Source of the DNA: Vibrio pectenicida
GTDB lineage: Bacteria; Pseudomonadota; Gammaproteobacteria; Enterobacterales; Vibrionaceae
Direction of reading: 5' to 3'
NCBI GenBank assembly: GCA_024347015.1
Contig: AP024889.1
Span: 1,426,001-1,490,000 of the forward strand
Length of the DNA: 64,000 bases
The position numbers and the translations under genes were made by a program. Shown piece after piece: positions 34,534 to 42,586 of this stretch. The notes below the pieces were generated by a model, which did no database searches, was not told where the DNA came from, and saw nothing but the letters and a program-made list of their open reading frames with translations. Position 1 is the first letter of the stretch; every line of letters starts with the position of its first letter.

Positions 34534-35886
34534 ATGTACTATAAGTTTAAATATAATAAGATCAATAATTTCATGAAGCTTTTAATAGCAACCATATTAT
34601 TTTACACATTCCCATTATCAGCAAGTGAATATCTATATTCAAATAATAAACTTGAGCATCAATCTGCATTAAATACATTAAAGCGTATTTCGTTTTGGAC
34701 ATGGGAAGAGGAGGTGTCGGTATTGTTGAAAAATTATAACAATATTGACTATAGCAGAATAAATTCTAATTATGTTATTAATGAGCTTAATATGCATCGT
34801 TGGGGGCAAGACATAACAAATTTTTTAGACTTGGCCACATTGTTATTATCATTTCAATCAGAACAGTACCAGAAAAGCGTAAAACTTGAATTCGATCAAG
34901 CTAAATTCACCATAAATAACCTTAGATACAATATCAATCAGATCGTACTCAGTATACATCCGAATTTTAATTTAAATCACCATACTCTTACAAATGATTA
35001 TAAAGGGTTAAATATAAAAATAGCTGTATTTGATTTATTTGACCCTGTGTTACTTGCAAAGCAAATTGAACACTATTCTAATGCTAATATACAAGCAATA
35101 CAGAATTTCGGCGATCCTGTACAACTTAACCATGGCAATTCTGTTATTGATATTATTCTCTCAATTGCTCCTTATGCCACAATTATACCCATAAGCGCGG
35201 AATCCAATACCTACCATCAAGCCATGGCTTACCTTCAGAGTAGAACTGACGTTAACATCATCAATATGAGTCGCGCATTTTCTGCTGTAGATAACGAGTT
35301 AGATCCACAATTTTCACAACAATTAAGCAATATACTCAGCCGGACAATCGTCACCAAATCTCTTGGTAATACAGGGACAGATTTGGATGCTAACGTGACA
35401 CCATTAAGGCAAAGTCTTGGCTTAGAAGCTACCGGAAATTTATTTTCCTATGACTTAACATTAATTAAAGAATTTTTGCCAACGATTACCACCAATACCG
35501 ATAACCTATTACTGGCGATCAATCTAGACACTTTTGCTCGTCAAATAGCATTAAGTGCAACTATTCCTGGTCATAACGCTATGGCAATTTCAAGAAGTTT
35601 AAGCACACCAGCTGATGCGGTATACACTTGGTCTACTGGTAATTTCGAATCAGGGAGTTCTTTTGCTGCCCCGCAATTAGCCGCTATAAGTGCATTATTG
35701 TGGCAAGCTTATTTAGAACACCATCCTCAACAAGCACCAAATGTAGTCAACAATGTAGTCCAAGCACTCAAAATAAATACACGTCCTTCTGGCTTAGGTT
35801 CATTCAATACAGGATTAGGATTGGTCGATGCTGATAAAGCATTAGAATATATCTTAGGGCGTCATCAGGGTAAGAGCATACTTTGA
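34534..35886 (+). CDS. Divergent secreted subtilisin-like serine protease (S8)
   Basis: About 450-aa exported protein with a signal peptide (MKLLIATILFYTFPLSAS) and a C-terminal subtilase domain. Numbered from the first ATG (34525), the triad is Asp170 in IAVFDLFDP, His203 in NHGNSVIDIIL followed by SIAPYA, and Ser379 in SGSSFAAPQLAAISALLW. Spacing and flanks fit S8 proteases, but the Asp and His motifs are unusual (VFD for the common VIDTG, HGNS for HGTH). A prodomain-like helical region fills residues 40-150. ATG 34534 has AAGGA 8 nt upstream; ATGs at 34525 and 34573 are alternatives. Substrate unknown; possibly a processing protease. Confidence 0.8.
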   Translation: MYYKFKYNKINNFMKLLIATILFYTFPLSASEYLYSNNKLEHQSALNTLKRISFWTWEEEVSVLLKNYNNIDYSRINSNYVINELNMHRWGQDITNFLDLATLLLSFQSEQYQKSVKLEFDQAKFTINNLRYNINQIVLSIHPNFNLNHHTLTNDYKGLNIKIAVFDLFDPVLLAKQIEHYSNANIQAIQNFGDPVQLNHGNSVIDIILSIAPYATIIPISAESNTYHQAMAYLQSRTDVNIINMSRAFSAVDNELDPQFSQQLSNILSRTIVTKSLGNTGTDLDANVTPLRQSLGLEATGNLFSYDLTLIKEFLPTITTNTDNLLLAINLDTFARQIALSATIPGHNAMAISRSLSTPADAVYTWSTGNFESGSSFAAPQLAAISALLWQAYLEHHPQQAPNVVNNVVQALKINTRPSGLGSFNTGLGLVDADKALEYILGRHQGKSIL

Positions 35887-36206
35887 CGGATTTATAGCCC
35901 AAGTGCATACAACCAAATGATCCAGCTAAGCAAGGTGGTTTTTTTCACATCGAGAAGAACCACTTCACTTATACGTTGGTGAGAAGTATTAAACCTTACG
36001 TAAACCTCACTACTGCCAACTCAGACAAATATAAGATTTCTTCTATCATTTAAAGTGAAACTCTTTGTGATCTTGTTCTGGCATTCGCCTCTTTTTCTGA
36101 CTATTTTGTTAATGTTGATATGTATCGAGTCACATTTTTTTGTTGCTTAATATCAACTCAAACGTCAGTAGTAAGGCTTAATGCAAATAACAAGGAAAAG
36201 AGCACA
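35887..36206. other. 320-bp intergenic region
   Basis: Between the subtilase and the M19-like gene. It contains an imperfect inverted repeat (AAGGTGGTT with AACCACTT, about 35929-35972) followed and preceded by T/A-rich stretches, which may act as a weak terminator. I see no small gene. Confidence 0.4.
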
Positions 36207-38405
36207 ATGAAAAATACTTTCTGCTCTGGCTTGGTGATCTGCGCTGTTGCTGTTTCTGCAAATACTCATGCCGAACCAATGAACGAAGTTGTAAACCAAC
36301 TAGCACAAGGGTGCTACTCCATCCAATCTCCCCATAATGGAACTTTTCTAACCAAATACGATCAAGGAGGGCCAGTTAATGATGGTCTGAGCTATCGGTT
36401 TGAACCGGTCCCTGAAAGCCAAGCAGAGCGGTTTTATTTTAAGCCGACATCATTTTCAAACTACTTACTGACCGACAGAGAAGGGCGGTTTCTAGCCAGT
36501 CATTTGCCAGCACAGCTAAGTGCTGGGCGTTATGTAGGCACATTTACTGAGTGGGTAGTGTCGTCAACTGTGACTGAAGGTGAGCAGCGTTTTGGGCTAT
36601 ATAACAAGGCGCTGAACATGGGTTTAAGGCATAACTGGCAAGATGGTGGGTTGTACTTTTTTGACTTACTAAATCCAAGATATAAAAACAGCGAGAGAGA
36701 ATTCCAATTGGTTGAGCAATCAGGTTGTAAGCCCTTTCCTGAAGTTGAAGTAAACGTGACAGGAAATCACTTGGCATTAGTTGGAGATATGACACAGCCA
36801 ATTAGGGGGTATGCGGATCCGCATACTCATATTACGTCATACGAGTTTATGGGCGGAAAAATGATGCATGGTAAGCCGTTTCATCCGTGGGGGGTTGAAG
36901 AAGCGTTAAAAGATAGCGCCGAAGCCCACGGTCCAAATGGTTCACTTGATATCATTGGTAACTTACTCGCCTTTAATGATATTAAACATAGATACGATAC
37001 TCGCGGTTGGCCTGATTTTCCTTTTTGGCCCAACCATAAAGAAATGAGTCATATGGGTTATTACTACAAGTGGATAGAGCGGGCATATTTATCTGGATTG
37101 AGGTTAATGGTCAGTCATTTGGTGGAAAATGAAGTGCTTTGTCATGTCCAGTCAACAGTGAATCCAGGTAGTTGGATAAACCCTAATAGCTGCAACACAA
37201 TGGACAGTATTCGGTTACAAATCCAAAGATTAAATGAAATGCAGGACTATATCGATGCTCAAGCGGGTGGCAAAGGGAAGGTTTTTTTCCGCTTGGTGAG
37301 TTCGCCTAGTCAAGCTAGACAGGTTATTTCTGAAGGGAAAATGGCAGTCTTGATGGGAGTGGAAGCTTCTGAAACCTTCAATTGTGGTAAAAAGGATGTC
37401 TGTAATCGTGCAACCATTGAAGCAGGGCTCAATGAAATTTATGATTTTGGGGTGAGAGTGGTTTTTCCTACTCATAAGTTTGATAACCAAATCGCAGGTT
37501 CTCGAGTTGAACATGAGTTTATTAATATTGGCCAACTGCTCTCGACAGGGTACTTTTTTGAAACCAAAGAGTGTGATTTGCAAACGGGTACAGACAAACA
37601 TTTTTACCCTGGTTTTCCTTTGATTGGTCAGCTGCCTTTTATTAAGACTATCCTTGATGCTGTTGACTTAAACCCTCAATATGATGAAAGTATTTTGCAT
37701 TGTAATCAGCATGGTTTAAGTACACTGGGTGAGTACTTAGTAAACCGAATGATTGATAAAAAGATGATGATTGAGATGGACCACATGAGTCCTGATACGG
37801 CAACAACTGTAATGGATATCGTTGAGCAGAGGCAATACAGCGGTGTAATTTCATCTCACAGCTGGATGAATACATCAAGAATAGGTGGGCTACATAACAA
37901 TACTAAGCGCTTAATTCATGCTGGCGGCTTTGTTGGACCTTACAATGGGGATGCGTATCAAATGCAAGGCAAGGTGTCTAGGTATCTCGATGAGTTAGAA
38001 AAAACACCTTATCTTGCCGGAGTTGGAGTCGGCACCGATATGAATGGCTTGGGTACTCAGCCGGGTCCGAGGTTTGATTCGTCTAGCAATCCTCTCAAAT
38101 ATCCTTTTGTGTCTGAATTTGGCTTAGTGTTTGACAAGCAAGTATCAGGAAATCGGGTGTTTGATTTTAATCAGGAAGGGATGGCGCACTACGGTATGCT
38201 GGCCGATCATATTCAAGATATGCGCGAGCAAGGTTCAGAGCGAGTTTATGAAGGAATCATGAGTTCAGCAGAAGCTTATATACAGATGTGGGAACGAGCA
38301 GAAGCAAATACCAGTGAGTCCTATATTTATCCAATAGATATTAGCGAGTTAAACTTAATAGCATCGCCTTTACCTAACACGACGTTTACAAAGGGTTATT
38401 ACTGA
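36207..38405 (+). CDS. Secreted M19/amidohydrolase-like metallohydrolase with N-terminal trefoil-like domain
   Basis: 732-aa exported protein. ATG 36207 is chosen because it begins a clean signal peptide (MKNTFCSGLVICAVAVSANTHA) behind AAGGAAAAGAG, while the frame opens 29 codons earlier. About 160 residues then show three similar strand blocks (CYSIQSPHNGTFL, RFYFKPTSFSNYLLTD, RFGLYNKALNMGLRH) suggesting a beta-trefoil or fascin-like binding domain. The catalytic part has metal motifs YADPHTHIT, VFPTHKFDN, MIEMDHMSPDT, ISSHSWM and GVGTDMNGLG, resembling renal/membrane dipeptidases (M19) and other amidohydrolases. The substrate is unknown. Monocistronic. Confidence 0.82.
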   Translation: MKNTFCSGLVICAVAVSANTHAEPMNEVVNQLAQGCYSIQSPHNGTFLTKYDQGGPVNDGLSYRFEPVPESQAERFYFKPTSFSNYLLTDREGRFLASHLPAQLSAGRYVGTFTEWVVSSTVTEGEQRFGLYNKALNMGLRHNWQDGGLYFFDLLNPRYKNSEREFQLVEQSGCKPFPEVEVNVTGNHLALVGDMTQPIRGYADPHTHITSYEFMGGKMMHGKPFHPWGVEEALKDSAEAHGPNGSLDIIGNLLAFNDIKHRYDTRGWPDFPFWPNHKEMSHMGYYYKWIERAYLSGLRLMVSHLVENEVLCHVQSTVNPGSWINPNSCNTMDSIRLQIQRLNEMQDYIDAQAGGKGKVFFRLVSSPSQARQVISEGKMAVLMGVEASETFNCGKKDVCNRATIEAGLNEIYDFGVRVVFPTHKFDNQIAGSRVEHEFINIGQLLSTGYFFETKECDLQTGTDKHFYPGFPLIGQLPFIKTILDAVDLNPQYDESILHCNQHGLSTLGEYLVNRMIDKKMMIEMDHMSPDTATTVMDIVEQRQYSGVISSHSWMNTSRIGGLHNNTKRLIHAGGFVGPYNGDAYQMQGKVSRYLDELEKTPYLAGVGVGTDMNGLGTQPGPRFDSSSNPLKYPFVSEFGLVFDKQVSGNRVFDFNQEGMAHYGMLADHIQDMREQGSERVYEGIMSSAEAYIQMWERAEANTSESYIYPIDISELNLIASPLPNTTFTKGYY

Positions 38406-38435
38406 CCTGTTGCTTAAATAGCAAAGCAATAGTAA

Positions 38436-38464
38436 GCGTACATATTGCTGTTCAGTATGTACGC
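38436..38464. terminator. Inverted repeat between convergent genes
   Basis: GCGTACATA and TATGTACGC form a perfect 9-bp stem with an 11-base loop. It lies between the stop of the M19-like gene and the stop of the leftward 59-aa gene, so it is probably a shared terminator, though the T-runs are poor. Confidence 0.6.
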
Positions 38465-38496
38465 GACTAGGTCTTCTTTATAAAAATGTTGAGTAC

Positions 38497-38676
38497 CTAA
38501 GGCTGAATGTTTTTTGCTTGCTGCTGGCGCTCGTCTGCATTGAATTGGCGAACGTCTAATTTTGCTATGTCATTACACTCTGCACATGATTGATGGCATA
38601 ACCCATCAATATACTCATGTTTAGCAACTAGGCTTAGCTTTTTGCACCAGTCGCAAACACCTTCAATAGTAAACAT
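38497..38676 (-). CDS. 59-aa cysteine-rich zinc-ribbon-like protein
   Basis: A short leftward gene. ATG at 38676 is preceded by TAGGAGAAAAGG, a very strong ribosome-binding site, and the frame ends at TAG 38497-38499. The product begins MFTIEGVCDWCKKLSLVAKH and continues with GLCHQSCAECND, giving CxxC followed by C-x3-C-x2-C, a likely single zinc site. The C-terminus is charged and Gln-rich (DERQQQAKN). No signal peptide. I do not recognise a named family; it may be a small RNA- or protein-binding zinc ribbon. Convergent with the M19-like gene. Confidence 0.75.
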   Translation of the reverse strand: MFTIEGVCDWCKKLSLVAKHEYIDGLCHQSCAECNDIAKLDVRQFNADERQQQAKNIQP

Positions 38677-38820
38677 CCTTTTCTCCTAGAGCTATTCTTC
38701 GGTGTTATTTTCGGCGCGAATTATTACATGTCTAATAAATAAAAGTTAACTATTTGTTATTTGAAATGCGAGTGGAATCGATTACGTCAGTGAGTGTTTA
38801 GAAAAAGGGTTGTAGGCTTT

Positions 38821-38842
38821 GGTTAATGGTTAATGGTTAATG
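38821..38842. repeat. Three tandem copies of GGTTAAT
   Basis: GGTTAAT occurs three times in succession just beyond the stop of the leftward J-domain gene. Short tandem repeat; function unknown. Confidence 0.6.
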
Positions 38843-38850
38843 AAAGCACG

Positions 38851-39897
38851 TTATCTTTGTAGTTGAGCGCTAACATGGTGAAGGATAATCTTGAGTGCAC
38901 CATTGAGGCGTTTCATTTCATCATCGCTGCCTTTTAGATCAGGATGATAAATTTTGCATAGCTGCTTATATCGAATCTTTATATTTTTTTCATTTGGAAT
39001 AGCATTGATCTGAAAGCCAAACAAAGCACAAGCAAGGGGAAGTTTTTGATCTTTGGCTGGGGGGGGAGTAGGCTTTGCCGCACTTTGTTGCTGTGATGAT
39101 TGAATTTTTTTAAACTGTCGATAAAGAGTTTCTAGTTGTTTTTTCTGCTGTTTAAGTTGTTGGTTTTTCTCATTAAGCTGGGATTGGAATTGATGCTTTT
39201 CTAAACCAAAATCAATTTCTGAGGTCCCAGATTTAAGGGATAGGTTGCGCATTTTTATATGATACCAAACAATAACTAGGATGAGCAGGAAGGTGAATCC
39301 CAACAGGACATAGATTAAACTATCGTTATTGACTGACGAACCTAGTACTTTTTTGGCAATGGGATCAAGTTTAAGGCTAAGATCGTTAAACTGAATTTCC
39401 AACTTTTCTATTGATGAGATTTGCTTTGCCCTTTGGGCGTTAAACTTTTTTTCTAACACACCAGAATAGGCTTCTTCGGCCTGCGTATTTCCAGCTGATG
39501 CGGTTCGATACCATACCTCCGCTAAGTCTAGTGTCTTTGGAAATTGGGACAAACTTTCGTAAACTTTGCCTAAATTGATTTGAGCATCAGTACTGCCTTC
39601 GAGTGCCAAACGAGTTAACCAGTAGATGGCTTCTTGGATATCGCGTTTTGAAGCCCCTTCCTCTAAGTAAAGAGCCGCTAAGCGAGCAGCTGCTTGTGAA
39701 CTACCGTTATTTGCTGCTTGTTCAAACCAGTAAAGTGCATCGACACGTGAAGTTGGTGAAGAAGTTGTCAAAAATTGCTCAGCAAGTTGTATTTGAGCCT
39801 GAACGTCATTATTTTGCGCTTTTTCTGTTAAAGCGTCAATGGACTCCGCCATACAAAAAGAGCAGAACAATAACAGTGAAAGGCTAACAAATTTCAA
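38851..39897 (-). CDS. Sel1/TPR-repeat membrane protein with cytoplasmic J domain
   Basis: 348-aa protein with an unusual order. Signal peptide (1-17), three or four Sel1-like repeats (about 20-155: AQIQLAEQFLT, DALYWFEQAANNGSSQAAARL, AIYWLTRLALEGSTDAQINLG), one membrane helix (193-213), a coiled coil (235-268), a Pro-rich linker, then a C-terminal DnaJ-like domain with the HPD motif at 318-320 in IYHPDLKGSDDEMKRLN. The Sel1 part should lie in the periplasm and the J domain in the cytoplasm, where it could recruit DnaK. Role unknown; perhaps coupling envelope state to chaperone activity. Confidence 0.87.
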   Translation of the reverse strand: MKFVSLSLLLFCSFCMAESIDALTEKAQNNDVQAQIQLAEQFLTTSSPTSRVDALYWFEQAANNGSSQAAARLAALYLEEGASKRDIQEAIYWLTRLALEGSTDAQINLGKVYESLSQFPKTLDLAEVWYRTASAGNTQAEEAYSGVLEKKFNAQRAKQISSIEKLEIQFNDLSLKLDPIAKKVLGSSVNNDSLIYVLLGFTFLLILVIVWYHIKMRNLSLKSGTSEIDFGLEKHQFQSQLNEKNQQLKQQKKQLETLYRQFKKIQSSQQQSAAKPTPPPAKDQKLPLACALFGFQINAIPNEKNIKIRYKQLCKIYHPDLKGSDDEMKRLNGALKIILHHVSAQLQR

Positions 39898-39996
39898 TGT
39901 ATTCCTTTACGAAGTAAGCTAATGGACCTGACCTATAGTGTAATGTATTTATCTTGATAATGAGAAAAATACTACAATAAGTCAGGTCAAGATTGT

Positions 39997-40665
39997 CTAT
40001 TTAAGAGGTAATATTTTAATTTCTACGCGACGATTACAGGCACGACCTTCACTGGTAGTGTTAGTGCAAATGGGAACGCGTTCACCATTACCACGAGCAA
40101 CTGCACGGCCAGAGACAACACCCTTAGAAATAAGATAGGATCGCACAGACTCAGCTCTTCGCTCAGACAGTACTTGGTTGGTCTTATTGCTGCCTGTACT
40201 ATCGGTATGCCCTTCGATAACAAGGCTTGTATCAGGGTACTGAACCAGGATTTTTGCTACGCCGTTCAGTGTATTATGGATACTAGGGTCGAGATTATAA
40301 GCACTACTCTGAAATCCAATACCGTTCTCCATTCGAAGTAATAGCTGATTTTCACCCACACGCTCAACTTGTACACCAGAATTTAATAGTTCTTTTCGTA
40401 AAGCGGTTTCTTGTTGATCGAAGTAATAACCCACGCCACCGCCTATAGCAGCACCGCCAGCAGCACCAATCAATGCGTGTTGACGGCGCTCTGTCGCATC
40501 ATCACCAGTAGCTAGGCCGACGGCAACACCTGCAAGTGCGCCTAATAAAGCACCTTTGGTTGCTGAGTTCGTCTCGCTTTCGCCTGTGGTGGCATTTTCT
40601 CGCTGAGTTGCTTGGCAACCTGAAAGTGCAGCAGTTATCACTACTGCTAAAGCTAATTTGTTCAC
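39997..40665 (-). CDS. OmpA-family outer-membrane lipoprotein with glycine zipper
   Basis: 222-aa lipoprotein. GTG 40665 is preferred over the upstream ATGs at 40731 and 40689, because GGAGA lies 8 nt away and the product then starts with a perfect leader, MNKLALAVVITAALSGC, lipidated at Cys17. A glycine-zipper segment (GALLGALAGVAVGLATG and IGAAGGAAIGGGVGYY) is followed by an OmpA peptidoglycan-binding domain with VIEGHTDSTGSNKTNQVLS and NRRVEIKI. It should tether outer membrane to peptidoglycan, as YiaD-like proteins do. Monocistronic. Confidence 0.9.
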   Translation of the reverse strand: MNKLALAVVITAALSGCQATQRENATTGESETNSATKGALLGALAGVAVGLATGDDATERRQHALIGAAGGAAIGGGVGYYFDQQETALRKELLNSGVQVERVGENQLLLRMENGIGFQSSAYNLDPSIHNTLNGVAKILVQYPDTSLVIEGHTDSTGSNKTNQVLSERRAESVRSYLISKGVVSGRAVARGNGERVPICTNTTSEGRACNRRVEIKILPLK

Positions 40666-40834
40666 AAGTATATCTCCATATGTGCTCATTGTTGAGAGGT
40701 GCCTATGTGTAAGCCATAGTACCAAACCCAATTAATGCCATAGATGATATTTGTGTCAATTATATAAACACTAGTTTGCTAAATATTTACTGATATCAGA
40801 CATAACTGGCTGATATTTAGCCATGTTATACTTG

Positions 40835-41530
40835 TTATTGTGACTGTTTACGTAGCATTTTAGGAGATTGTGCACCATCAATAGGGCGGTTGACAGAGAC
40901 TGAACGACCTTTTTTTAAACCGACTTCGTAGTCCTCGGTTAGGTTTTTCATGGCTTCTTGCAACTGTTTTTTGAAGGTTTCACGATCGATGTTCTTGAAC
41001 TCTTTATCTATATAATCATCGATTTTTTTACAGGAGTCTTCATCTGGATTAATCATAGGTAGCTTTTCAAGTGCACCTTCCACCCAACCAGAAACGAAAG
41101 AATTAACTCGGCGAGTGACTTCTGTGTTTGAGGTGCCAGTTCCCGCGAAGCTGTTGCGAAACTTTCCTGTCTGTTCATTGAGTTCACGATAAACGATATC
41201 AAATGCAAATGCAGCAAATATTGCGCGATCTGCTTCTCCAATAAACTCGGCTCTCTTTAGCCCTTTGTGGTTTGTTAAGACTGCTTCAACACCAAATTTG
41301 GTATTGATACCACGAATTATTCGAAGCAGGGTGGAGCTTATGCTAGAAGGTAAGAGATGTGTCGATTGGGTTTTACCCATCTTGATAAATTCAATATCAT
41401 CTTTGTCTAAGCCATATTTGAGCATTAGACTATGCGCCATTTTTATCGCATTGGCGGCTTCATTGACATTGGCAGAGTTACCAAGCTCAAGACATTTAGC
41501 AATCTTTTTTAAGGCTTTTTGTTTATCCAT
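40835..41530 (-). CDS. DUF2786 domain protein
   Basis: 231-aa cytoplasmic protein. Residues 1-42 are a DUF2786 domain (DKQKALKKIAKCLELGNSAN followed by EAANAIKMAHSLMLKYGL). The remainder is a conserved alpha/beta region with GEADRAIFAAFAFDIVYREL and a basic C-terminal tail. Usually found as a conserved hypothetical, sometimes in phage-like contexts; the function is unknown. The frame opens at TTG 41536, but ATG two codons later is used. No phage genes are nearby. Confidence 0.83.
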   Translation of the reverse strand: MDKQKALKKIAKCLELGNSANVNEAANAIKMAHSLMLKYGLDKDDIEFIKMGKTQSTHLLPSSISSTLLRIIRGINTKFGVEAVLTNHKGLKRAEFIGEADRAIFAAFAFDIVYRELNEQTGKFRNSFAGTGTSNTEVTRRVNSFVSGWVEGALEKLPMINPDEDSCKKIDDYIDKEFKNIDRETFKKQLQEAMKNLTEDYEVGLKKGRSVSVNRPIDGAQSPKMLRKQSQ

Positions 41531-41649
41531 CGACAACAGAAAATCTCACTGCTTTCTAAAGAAGTCGATTATTTTAACTCTTCTGACATTAAAACGGAAC
41601 TCTTGAAGTAAGAAACTGAGGTAAAAAACATTCATTAAATAACAACAAG

Positions 41650-41674
41650 AAGCCGCTGCATCAAAGAGCGGCTT
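41650..41674 (-). terminator. Terminator after the DUF3334 gene
   Basis: AAGCCGCT and AGCGGCTT form an 8-bp stem. Read leftward it is followed by CTTGTTGTTATTT, suited to ending the DUF3334 transcript. Confidence 0.75.
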
Positions 41675-41697
41675 GAGACAAAATGTAAATATTAAGC

Positions 41698-42384
41698 TTA
41701 AATACCAAGATCATCTAACAGATCAGAGGCTTGTGCATTTGATTCCCCTTTACTTTTTTTATCTTCTTTTGTATCCATATCCATTAAGGCTTGTTCTAAA
41801 ATCGAGTCAGCGCTTTCTTCTTCATGAGTCTCAAACTCCTCAAGCTGAATAAACTCCGTTTTATCCATGGCAAGCTCTAAATAGAAAATATTGCCAGTCT
41901 CGGTAGAAAACGTTACTCGACGAGCTTGAGGTCGATCAAGGTTCGTGTCGACTGATAAGATCACTTGTTTATTTAAAGTAAGCATTTTCGGCTGGTTTTG
42001 AGTGATATGAGTTTGTAAATCTTTACGAATTTGGTTAGTAAACCCCCCCACGATCTGGTTCATGAGCTCACCTAATACATCTGCTACCTCATCTGAGGTA
42101 TGTAATGTAGCTAATTCTTCTTCTGGCATGCCCATATGACGCATATAGTTCGTATAAAGCTCTAATGCTGCTTTTGATGCGAAATTGATGACAACTAACC
42201 CAGAAAATCCTCCATCAAACAAGACAAAGCAGCCAAAGTCGGGTTTAAGGCCTGTTTTGGTGATTTTTTGTACCATTGCAGAATAATGGATCTCTGAGCC
42301 TGTTGCTTCGCTAAGTATACTTGATACGGATTGACAGAGTTTTAATAGAATATCTTCTGTAGTGATGATCTGATTCTTTTTCAT
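41698..42384 (-). CDS. DUF3334 family protein with CheX-like region
   Basis: 228-aa cytoplasmic protein matching the DUF3334 family of Vibrio and relatives. The central part (residues 40-175) resembles CheC/CheX: SDEVADVLGELMNQIVGGF carries the E-x2-x-N pattern (Glu105, Asn109) used by CheY-P phosphatases. The C-terminal 50 residues are acidic and end with SDLLDDLGI, which resembles the short C-terminal peptides with which motility proteins bind partners. I infer a possible role in phosphatase or chemotaxis-like signalling; untested. Confidence 0.82.
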   Translation of the reverse strand: MKKNQIITTEDILLKLCQSVSSILSEATGSEIHYSAMVQKITKTGLKPDFGCFVLFDGGFSGLVVINFASKAALELYTNYMRHMGMPEEELATLHTSDEVADVLGELMNQIVGGFTNQIRKDLQTHITQNQPKMLTLNKQVILSVDTNLDRPQARRVTFSTETGNIFYLELAMDKTEFIQLEEFETHEEESADSILEQALMDMDTKEDKKSKGESNAQASDLLDDLGI

Positions 42385-42586
42385 TGAGGGCTCTCTTGTA
42401 AAAGATACGTTCTAACTAATGCATAATAACTAAGTGTGGATAAGAAATTAGATAAGTGCCATTTTCAAATCGTATTTCTGTTTTATTCACCGTTTCAAAT
42501 GTTGTAAAGTGACGGAAATCATAAAATTTTATCCTTTTATTAGGACCCGTTACTGTTAGGAATAGTGAGGTAGGGGCAGGAAGCAA

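Noticed and set aside
40835..41530. Prophage origin for the DUF2786 gene
   Set aside because: Such domains occur in phage, but neighbours are core genes and there is no integrase or structural gene nearby.
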